Position numbers and translations under genes: made by a program. From assembly GCF_015351595.1 (NCBI RefSeq), contig NZ_JADKPT010000002.1, positions 434,001 through 498,000 on the forward strand: 64,000 bases of DNA, in the 5' to 3' direction. The notes under the pieces are model-generated. The model was not told where the DNA came from. It saw nothing but the letters and a program-made list of their open reading frames with translations, and did no database searches. Shown here one piece after another: positions 19,401 through 31,400 of this stretch (position 1 is the first letter of the stretch; the number at the start of each line of letters is the position of its first letter). The stretch comes from Flavobacterium sp. LC2016-12 (GTDB taxonomy: Bacteria; Bacteroidota; Bacteroidia; Flavobacteriales; Flavobacteriaceae).

Positions 19401-22400
19401 ATGACACTTACTCCTGGTGCAGTTACTTGTCCAAGTAATACAGCGAGCGTAACAATCACAAATGTTGTGAATGCTGCGGGAGTTGCAGTACCAACAGCAG
19501 GTCTTGAATACAGAATTAAATCTCCTACACCTCCTGGTACAACTACGTATCAAACCAGCAATCAATTTAATGGTTTAGCTGCAGGAAAGACGTACACTTT
19601 TGAAGTAAGAGATGCTAAAAAATGCGTTTACGAAAAAGACCTTGAGATAAAAGCGTTGGCGACTATTGTCGTAACAGAAAAATCTAAAATCAGCATTTCA
19701 TGTTTAGGTTCAACCGATGGAAGTGCAATCTTCACGGTTTCAGGAATGGGTAACAATGTTGCTTACTCTTATAAAGTTGATGCATTAGCTACAGTAACAG
19801 GCTTAACTTCTCCTGCAATTGGAACTACATTTGATATTTCGGTGCCTAACTTAGGTACTGGAACACATACTATAGTAGTAACCAATACAGCTACCACTTG
19901 TTCTGATTCAGAACCTGTTACAATTGCTGCGCCAACTGCAGTATTGAAATTAAATCCTACAGATGTAACACATGTTACTTGTGATGAAAAAGGAACAGCA
20001 ACTATTAACGCAATTGGTGGTTGGGGATCTTTTACCTATACGGTAAAACCTGCAACAGGAGCAGCGATTGTTCAGACAACTAAATTGTTTGAAAATTTAG
20101 AAGCGGGAGATTATACTTTTACTGTTGAAGATTTAAGAGGCTGTAAAGTTGATGGAACTTTTACAATTAACGATAAAGTTTATCCGGTTGCTGATATAGA
20201 TGCTACTGCAACTGATTTATGTGCGGGATCAACAGGAGGAGCAACAATTAGAGTAACTCCAAACATTAAAACTAATTATGTGTACAGCATTAATGGCAGT
20301 ACAACTACTCAAAATAACGGAACTTTTACAGGATTAATTCCTGGTGATTATATTGTTACTGTAAAAGATCTTTCTACAGGATGTTCTATTGATTTAGCGA
20401 AACAAATAGTTGCTAAACCAGTAGTAGTTTCGCAGCATAAAATAACTAAAATCTTAGATTGTAGTTCTAGTACAGATGCTACTATTGAAGTTACAATCGC
20501 TGACGGATATCCGGATTATAAATACAGAGTAAACATTAACAGTGCAGGCTTTCCAACTACTTACACAGCAGTGGGAGTAGGAGTAAAAACATTTACTTAT
20601 CCGGCTAGTGTATCTGGTTCTTACGTGTTTGAAATTTTAGACAGTAAAGGATGTATAACAGGTTTCACTGAAACGATTGCACCAAAAGTAACACCTGCTT
20701 TTACAACAGTTGTAGAACATGTTAAATGTTTTGGAGAAGCTACTGGAAAAATTACGGTTAAGGCTACTCCAGTTTCCGGAACTTATGAATACAGTAAGGA
20801 TAATGGAAGTAACTGGCAACCATCTAATGAATTTACAGGTTTAATAAAAGGTTCTTACTCTATAGTAGTTAGAGATACTAAGACAAAATGTACTTTTAGC
20901 AAATCAGTCTCAGTTAACGGTCCATCTGTTAAATTGGCTGCTTCAGCTCTTGTAACAATTAAATTATCTTGTGGAACTAATAATGTAGCGCAAGCTGCAA
21001 CTATTACAGTTACGGCTAGTGGTGGAACTGCTTTTTCAGGAACAGATAAATACAGGTATACCTATACACAAGGGGCTACAGTTGTTGGTCCAATAACTTC
21101 TAAAACTTTTTCAACAGACCAGTCAGGATTGGTAGATATTGTTGTTACAGATGCAAATGGTTGTACTGTTTCTACTTCAGTGACAGTAGTGGCATTAGAC
21201 CCTCCTGGACCTTTAGCTTTTTCAGCTCCGGCTATTACTTGTGATGCGACAAAATTAAGAACTGATTTAAAAGTGGATGTTACCGGTGGTACATTCCCAT
21301 TAAAATATGAAATTACAAGTCATACAGCTGCAGCTCCACCCACAGGAACTTTAGTTGCTATAAATCAAAATTCTAATACTTATACTTTTACAGGTTTACT
21401 TCCTGGAACATATTACGTTAAAATTACCGATGCTAATGGTTGTATTAAAACAGGTGAGTATACTATAGCTCCTGTGGATCCAATTCAGGAATCAGGTTCA
21501 ATCACTAAGAATGTTTCTTGTAAAGATTTAGCAGACGGAAAACTTGAATTCACAATTTCTGGTAACACTAACGGAACGAATGGTTATTCTTATAACTTAA
21601 CAGGTGCCGTTTCCGGATTAATTACGACAGGTATTTCAAAAGTTGGAGATGTTATAACATACTCAGGCTTAAAAGGAGATTCATATACTTTTACTGTAAC
21701 AAATAATCTTACAACATGTAAAGATTCTGAAACTATAGTACTTGATAATCCTACTGCTGTTACTATTGTAAGTGCAAGTGGGCCAAAGGTTTTCTGTAGC
21801 AGAAATAACAGTGTGATTACAGTAGACGCTACTGGTGGAACAGGAACATTATATTACGCTGTTGTAAAATTGGGAGCAGCTGCACCAACTTACCCGGCAG
21901 GATATACTACTGATAACAAATTTGACAAAAATACAGTTGCTGATGGCCTTGATTATGTTGCATACGTAAGAGATGCTAATGGCTGTCCAATAACAAAAGA
22001 TGTTCATATTACAAGAGACGCTGTTCCAACAGTTGATCCAATAGCGACTACTTGTTATACAGGCGGAAATCTTACTATTATCATGTCTGGAACTGTTTTT
22101 GCTGGTTCAGCAAAACAATATGGAGTAGATGGTAATTACAGTTCGAACGCAAGTAAAACGATCAGTGGACCAGGCACATATAAATTAACGGTTAAGGATG
22201 ATAATGGTTGTATATCTGCTGCTTTTGATTTAGTTATAACAAACCAATTAAAATTAACAGTTACTCCAAATAAAGATGTAACATGTACGGTAATTCCACC
22301 ATTTACTACTGTAAATGCACAAGTGACTTTGTCAGCAGCTGGTGGTAACAGTACATACACTTATGAGGTTAAAAACGGCTTAGGAGGAACTTATACAGCT

Positions 22401-25400
22401 TTATTACCTGCGGGTACTAATGTGTTCACCACTTCAACGCCTGGAAATTATTACTTTAAAGTAAAATCTGCGGGATGTGAAGAGGAATCGACTGTTTCAT
22501 TTACAGTAACGGCTCCAATTGCTCCAACACCGACAGCAGTAGCGACTGGTACATTATGTACAGCTTCTGCAGAAGGAACTATTCAAATTAGTGTAACTGG
22601 TGGAACTCCGCCATTTACTTACACAATTGATAACTGGGCTACAAGCAATGATACTGGTTACTTTTCAGGTCTTACTGGAGCAGTAGGAGGAGGTAAAGGT
22701 TATACGTACCAGGTTCGTGACGCTAAAGGTTGTTTGAAATCAGGTGTTGCACAAGCTTTTGTAGTATCGCCAGATCCTGTCGCTTTTGAAACTGAACAAG
22801 AAAATATTGAATGTGATAAAACAGGAGGTACAGGTTCAAATCTTGGGTCGATTACAGTTAAAAATGTTACAGGAGGTACAGGATCATATGTATACCATAT
22901 TAGTAATAATTTTGGTTACTCAGATACTTTTAATGCACCAACTGGTTCATCTCATAAATTTGATATCATTGATTTTGGAATTTATACGGTAGAAGTTAGA
23001 GACGCAAATAGCTGTCCGGCATCTAAAGAAATTACTATGGCTTCTCCTCCGGAGGATTTAGATATAGATATTGCTACAACACCGTCAAACTGTACCACTG
23101 GAGGAACCGCAGTTGTTACTGTTAAGGTTGTTATTCCTAGTGCAGATTATGAGTTTGCTATTTTGGAGTTTAATACTTCACCATATTCACTTAACTTTTC
23201 TGGTCCGGACGTTGTAGGCGGAACGGTTAAAACATTTAATAATTTAATACCAGGTGTAACTTATACGTTTGTGGTACATGATAAGGCAACGCAATGCTAC
23301 TTCTTAAAATCGGCAAACGGTCCTATTCCTGCAGCATCGGCACTAGTTGGCCCTGCTACAGCAACAAATGTTACTTGTAGTGGTGCCAATAATGGAAGCG
23401 TATCATTTACGGTTTCTAAATGGTTAGCAACTACAACTGATGTAGCATATCAAATTTTTAGAGAACAGGATAATTTACCAATTATGGCCGCTCCGGTTAA
23501 AGTTAATGTTGCTGGTACTACAACTCCATTTACAAGAACTTATCCGGCGACTTTACCTGGAACTTTGGCTCCGGGAAGATATTATATTGCTTATACTGAA
23601 TATAATGGCGTTGTTAAAGGCTGTCAGGCTTCTTCAGGTACATTTGAAATCAAACAATCATCAACTCCTTTAAAAGTAGTTGCTTCATCACTTAAAAATG
23701 ACAACTGTAAACCAAATGCAGGTATTGTTACCTCTCAGGCATCTGGTGGAGCAGGATCATACTTATACCAAATAGTGATAGATAATGGTGCAATTGGTTT
23801 TGGCGCTGGAGATACAAAACCATCAGCGGTTTCATTCTTATCTACTTACACTTCAAATACATTTAATGTTAACTCAGGAAATTATCTTGTGTGGGCAAAA
23901 GATGCTTATGGATGTATTGAATGGGCACCAGTTCAGATTGCTTTAGACCCAAGTCCGGTATTTGCTTTAAGTATTGATGATAAATGTGCTAAAGAAGGTG
24001 ATTTTTCAGTAACAGTAAGTCAGATTACTGCAGGTATTCCACCATATTACATTAAGGTAAATTCTGGTAATTACCAACCAATTACTACTCCGTTACCATA
24101 TAAAATTACAGGATTAAATTCTGGTCCTGTAGATGTAACAGTTAGAGATGCTAATAATTGTGAAACACCATTAATGCAGGCTCCAATCACACCTACACCT
24201 ACAGCAACAGCTAAGGTGACTAAAGTGTTAAACTGTTCTCCTGGTACTACTATTGTAAATGCTACCATTACGGTTTCAATTCAAAAGGGAACATTACCTT
24301 ATGCTAAATACGAAGTTAAAAAAGGAAGTGCTGCTTATGCGGTTATTACGCCTGCAACTACTGTACTTGCTGGTGTAACAACATTTACATACTCAGTTGC
24401 GGCTGCGAATGCTGATGTATACAAATTTAGAATTACAGATGCAAATGGATGTCAAATAGAAACCACTGAGGTTACTGTTGACCCAATTAAACCAATCATA
24501 GTTTCATCTTTAGATGTTCAACCAAAATGTTTTGGAGGAACAGGTTCTGTTGAGTTAGTTGCAAGTGGTGGTCAGGGACCTTATACTTATAAGTTTAATA
24601 CCTCTGCATTTACTTCAAAAACTATATACCCAGCTGCTGCAGGTGCTTATACTTATGTAGTAAAAGATGCACTAGGTTGTGAACAATCAGGTTCAGGAAC
24701 TTTATTACAGCCTTCAGCATTGGCTTTGGTTGCACCAATTATTACGCCGCTACAATGTGGTACTGGTAATGTGGCACAATCTGCAATGGTTGTTTTAGGG
24801 GCGACTGGCGGTACAAAAGACTATTTATATAGCTTTAAAGGAAGTGCTTTTACAAAGAAAACTACTTATACTGTTGATGATACTAAAAATGATCAGACTA
24901 TTTCATATACCATTCAGGATGCTAATGGCTGTTCAGTTAGTAGCTCGGTTACTATCTTGAAACTAGTACCTCCTACAAATTTCACAATTAAGCAAGGAGC
25001 GGTAATCACTTGTACAACATTAAATACAAGCGCTACTATTTCAGCTGTAATAGGTGGTATTGGTACGAAAACGTATCAAATGATTTCTCCAGCATTCTCA
25101 GATCAGGGAACGAATGCAACATTTACAGGCTTATTGCCAGATGTTGATTACGTATTCCAGGTAACAGATGCTAATAAATGTACGGTTCAAAAACCATTTA
25201 GAATTGCTAATGTTATCAATATTAAAGCAGTAGAGCAGTATACTACAGGTATTACATGTTCAACTGCGACAGATGGAAAAGCAAGTTTCCTTGTATCTGG
25301 TTTTGCCGGTTCATACCGTTATACACTTGATGGTGTGGCGTTTGCAGGTCCTTTTACAAGTTCAACAATTAATTTAACTGGATTAGCAAAAGGAGCTCAT

Positions 25401-28400
25401 ACAATTCAAATATTTGATAATGTAACGAATTGCTTTACGCCTATAATAACATTTAATATTAAAGCTCCGGCTTCAGCATTAATTTTAGCAACACCGGTTG
25501 TTACGCCATTAGGCTGTACAACTTCTGGTGCTGTAACGTTGACTGCTACCGGTGGATGGGGTGATTATACTTACTCACTAACACAGCCAAATGGAACTAT
25601 TTTAACTAATACAGATGGTGTTTTTGAAAATCTTACACAAACAGGACCATACACTGTTTCAGTAAAAGATTCGAATAATTGTACTGTAGCGGTAGCAGCT
25701 GCATTTACTTTGGTAACTGCTCCTAAACCGGTAGCAACAATTGATGCAACATCAGAATATTGTTATTACAATACAAATTCTACGACGTTGGTAGTAACTG
25801 CAACAAAAGCAGTTCCATATCCGGTAACGTTCGAATATTCGATCAATAATGGTCAGTCATGGCAATCGACAAATACATTCCCTAATTTAACTCCAGGCGC
25901 CTATTCAGTTATGGTGAGAGATAATTTCGGTTGTGTTTCGACTGCAGTAAGTACTACAATTAATGGACGTCTTTTTGCTTCGGCAGAAAACAAAAAAGAC
26001 ATTTATTGTACAGGTACTCTTAACGGAACAATTAGAGTAAGTGCCCTTGGAGGTTACCCAGATTATAGCTATACTGTTAAAATCGGTACGGGTCCGGTAT
26101 CTGGTAAAATTGCATTTGCACCTGGTGCTACTTATGTAGATTACAGTGTGAACGCTGCAACTCCTGGAACTTACCAGTTTGTAGTATATGATTCAAAAGA
26201 TTGTTCGTATCCAGTACCTGCTGTTATAATGACAGCTCCAACTCCGGTTGTATATACTGCAGATCCGACATCGCCATATTGTTCTCCTTCACAAGGAAAC
26301 GTAAACAATGGTTCGATCTTATTTACATTAGCGCCATCAAATAATAACCCTGATTATAAGTACTCAATTCAGCGTACTATACCAGCGGGAGGTGTTCTAA
26401 TTACTCAGGATACACCATTATTTACTAATTTGTCTGCGGGTACTTATGCAGTAAACGTGACATCAGGAAGAAATTGTGGTGCTCCAACTACGGTGGTTAT
26501 TGATAGTCCATCATTAGTAGTGGCTAGCGCTTCTGCAAGTCCATTTACATGTTCAAGCCCTGCAAATACTTTAAATGCAACTGTAGTTACCGTAACTGGT
26601 GCTGGCGGTGCAGGTACAGGTGCATTGGGTGATTACACTTATAGTGAAAATGGAACAGTTTGGGAAACAACAAATACATTTAATGTGATTGATAACGGAT
26701 CTGCGCAAAACTTGACTTATTATGTTAAAGATGCTAACGGATGTATTGATGATGTTAAAGTACCAATTAGTCCTTTCCCAAGATTAATTTCTGCAAAAAC
26801 AGCTTTAGTTACTAAAGCAGCTTGTAATAATGCTGGTGAAGTTATCAGAGTAACTATTGCAGGAGGATCGGTTCCTTATAATTTTGAATATCAGGTTTCA
26901 GTTGATGGCGCTGCCTATAGTACAACTGTAACTCCTGTGGCTGCCGGAACAAATACGTTCGATTATACAGCTACAGTACCTGGACAACTTTATCAGTTTA
27001 AAATAACAGATAAAACAACAGGATGTTTCATTATTTCTGATGCATACAAAGTGCCATTGTTCAATATAGCAGAAGTTGTGGCTACTGCTTCTTCAATGGT
27101 AAAATGTTTTGGAAGTAACGAAGGAAAAATTTCAATTAATATTACAGATTACAAAGGTCCATATACTTACCAAATTTTAAATGGTGGTGTTGCCATACCG
27201 GGTGCTTCCGGAACAGGAAATTCTAACACGGTTAATCCGTTTACAATTCCTTTTGATTTGGTTGAAGGTAAAGCTTATACAGTGAGTATTACTGAAACAG
27301 CTTACCCATTCTGTACTATAGTTTCAGGTAATGTTATCATTACACAACCTCCGGTATTAGATTTATCTGCTTTGGTAATTACGAACGTAAACCAAAACTG
27401 TAAAACTACGGGTGCGGTATTAACAATTGACGAAACGACTATTATTGGCGGAACTCCTGATTATACGTATGCTTTTGTTCCTGCGGGAACGACTCCAACA
27501 GCTGGAGATTATCAGGACGAGTATACTAAAACAATTGCGACGACAAAAATAGCTCCGGCTTTTGATGCCTGGGATGTTTATGTAAAAGATGCAAACGGAT
27601 GTTTCCAACATGTTACGGTAAATATTTCATTAGACCCAATGCCGGCAATTACAAATGTTAGCGTTGCTAGTCAATGTTATAGTACAGTCGGATACAGAAT
27701 AGACGTTGCTGCAACGGGTGTAGCTCCTTTACAATATAGTTTAGATGGAGTAGAATTCCAGGATGATAATTTCTTTATAGTTTCTTCTCCTGGAGATTAC
27801 ACAGTAACGGTGAGAGATAAAAACAAGTGTGAAGTTAAAGCAACTGCTCCTGTTAAAATTTTAGAGCCATTAACATTACTTGCTGAGGTTACTAAAACAC
27901 CAACGTGTACAACTGCTGATGGAACAGTTACCTTAACTGCTGGCGGCGGAACAGTTGCTCCTGTGAGTTATGTTTATACGAGAGATAACTGGACAACAAC
28001 TAGTGTGTCTCCAATATTTAATGGTTTAGCTCCTGGTATTTATATCTTTAAGGTAAGAGATACTGGAACAACATCATCTTGTGAAAAAGATGTTACTGTT
28101 ATAATTGAAGATCCAAGACCTGTAACAGGAATTGTGGCAACACCATCACCTGTATCTTGTAATGGAGGAACAGACGGAAGTATTGCTGTAACTTTAACAG
28201 GTACAAATGATAATCCTATTTACATGTACAGTCTTGCTGGACCTGTAAACAGAGTGGCTCAGGAATCACCAATTTTCAATGACTTACCTTTCGGTACTTA
28301 TACTGTAACGGTAACTTCAGGAAAAGGATGTTCTAACACAGCAACTGCTGTAGTAGCGCAACCAAACCCTATTGCGGTTGTTACACCAACAGTTACTCAA

Positions 28401-31400
28401 TATCTATGTAATACTGGAACTAATACGCCATTAAGCGCAACTATTACAGTGGCTCCTGGCTCTGTAACAGGTGGTTCTAACAATTATCTTATCTACGAAT
28501 TTATCAGAGATGGTAAAACAGTTCAAAAAGATGATAGAAATACTTACACTGAAGTTGATAATTTAGGTGGAAGTTATGTGGTAAATGTATTTGATACTAA
28601 CAACTGTCAAGGTTCATCAGTTGCGGTTACAATTAATCCATATGTAGGTATAGCTGATCTTGATCTTGACGTTACACCTATTAATTGTAAAGATGGTGAG
28701 TCAGTTCAGGTTACGGCAATCGCTACAAGCGGAACATTGCCAACCTTAACTTACACAATTGAAGGAATTACTCCTACTGTATATCCACTTACATCTAGTC
28801 CAACAGGATTATTTACAGGATTACAAATTGGTAGTTATAAAATTATTGTAACAAACACTGTAACGGGATGTAGTGTTGAAAGATTCCACACGGTTAATAA
28901 TCCAAATACTTTTGATATAGTAGCTTCAGATGTGATTAACATAACATGTTTTAATGCAGCTAACGGAAGTATTACATTAACATTAGTAGATGAAATTAAA
29001 CCAGCAGACAACGCGGGTATATTTGATTATGTAATTACAGATCAATTAGGTAACATACGCAGTGGACGTTCAACATCTGTTGAATTAAAACTTGCAAATC
29101 TTACTGCCGGTAAGTATTCTGTAGTTGCCAATTTGGTTAATTCACCATATTGTGAGGTTACAACCGAGTTCACGATTGAAGGACCGGATACAGAATTAGA
29201 AATTAAAGCTGTTAAAAAAGAAATTACTTGTGTATCAGGTAATGATGATGGAGAAATCCGTATAAGTGCTCAAGGCGGATGGTTTGGCGATTATCTATAT
29301 AAATTAGATGGTCCGATGACAGTAGATTTTTCTACTCAAAACATATTCACAGGATTAAAAGCTGGATTGTACACAGTTTCTGTTAAAGATGCTGGTGGTT
29401 GTATTGATACTGATCAGGTTAGATTAGTAGTTCCAACACCAATAACGGTTACAGCTTCAGCAGACAAAACATTATTATTATGTAATGGAGATTTGGGCGC
29501 GACTATAACAGTAACTGCGGTTACAGGTGGAGAGGGTAGTAATTATTTATATACTTTAAATACTACTTCAGTTACTCCTGTAAGATCTTCAGGACCTCAG
29601 TCTGCATCTTCATTTGCTGGTTTAGGTGTAGGAACTTATACGGTAACTGTAACTGATGGATACAATTGTAGTGGAGAATCAGCTCCTATAACAATTACGG
29701 AACCTTCTGAAGTTAAACCAAGTTTAGTAGAGTCTAGAAAAAGAACATGTCTTACAGATACTGAACTTACGTTAAGTGCTATTGGTGGTACGCCTCCATA
29801 CACTTATAGTAGTGATAACTTTACATATTCAACAGCTCCATTTACAAGTTCTGTTTCGTTTGATGTTGCTCCGGGTTCATACAAATATTATGTGAAGGAT
29901 GCTAATGGATGTGTTGATTTTGTTTCTAATGAAATCACAATAAAAGCTATTGAACCATTATTGGCTAATTTAGATATAACAAATGCTGTAGTATTATGTC
30001 GTGAAGATCCAAGTGGAGTAATTGTTGCAAGTGCTTCAGGCGGATTAGGAAACTATCAATACATCTTGCAAGATGGTGCTGGAAACGTGCTAAAAGGACC
30101 ACAGTCAGAAGGTAGATTTGATGATCTTTTAGCTGGTGATTATAAGGTAGTTGTTAAAAGTGGCGATTGTGAAACTGTACCTGAGTCTGTTACGATTGAT
30201 CAGCCGAAAGAAGTATTCTCAGCTGAATTTATCCCAACTGCAGTTAAATGTTTTGGTGGAAATGATGGACAGATTGAAGTAATCGGTAAAGGCGGAACAG
30301 GAAGTTATAAATACTCTATTTCACCAAGAAACGATCAATACTTCGACAGCAACATTTTTGAGAAATTAAAAGCTGGTTTCTACACAGTGATAGCAACTGA
30401 TGAGCATGGGTGCTTTGATAGTGAAGTAGTTGAGATAAAACAACCTGACGCACCACTTTCAGTTGTTGAAACGCCTGGAATGACAATGCCTGAACAGTGT
30501 GTTGGAGATCTTAATGGTGCATTTACAATTGACTTGGCAGGTGGTACACCACCATACATGATTAGTTTAGACGATATTAATGGTGCTTATCAATTGGTTA
30601 ACGGAACACAACATACATTTCCAAATCTTGCAGGAGGTATACACACAGTGTTCGTAAAAGATAACGGAAACTGCCCTCAGGAATTAGACGTTGATGTACC
30701 GATGCCGGTAGACATGAAGCCAATTGCTAAAGTTGATTATGGTTGTGAAACCAATACTGTAACTGTATCAATCGATCCTAACGTTGCGGACGCAGATGTT
30801 GACTATATTCTTGATGATCCAAAAGGAACTACTTATCAGTTTGAAAAGGAATTTAAAGATGTTGCCCCTGGAACGCATATAATATATGCCAGACATAGCA
30901 ATGGTTGCATTCAGCCAACACAAAGTTTCGATATCGAAAGCTTTGATAAACTGACTATGAATATAATTTCAGCGGGAGTTACAGAAATGAACGTTATTGA
31001 AGTTCAGGGTGTAGGAGGTAAAAAAGATTATTTGTACAGTTTCAACGGTGAACCATTTACATCATCCAATAAATACAATGTCTACAAATCTGGTATCTAT
31101 CAGGTTATTGTTAGAGATCAAAACGGATGTGAATTCGAGTTGCCGGTTCCTATGAAATATGTAGATGTTTGTCTTGATAATTACTTTACTCCTGGTGGTG
31201 CAACAAATACATCGTGGGGTCCTGGCTGTACAAACATTTATACAAATTTAATATTCTCAATTTTCGATAGATACGGACGTGAGATTGCTAAATATCGCTA
31301 TGGTCAAAAATGGGATGGAAAATACAATGGAGAGGAATTACCTTCTGGTGATTACTGGTATGTTCTTAAACTAAATGACGAGAAAGATGCAAGAGAGTTT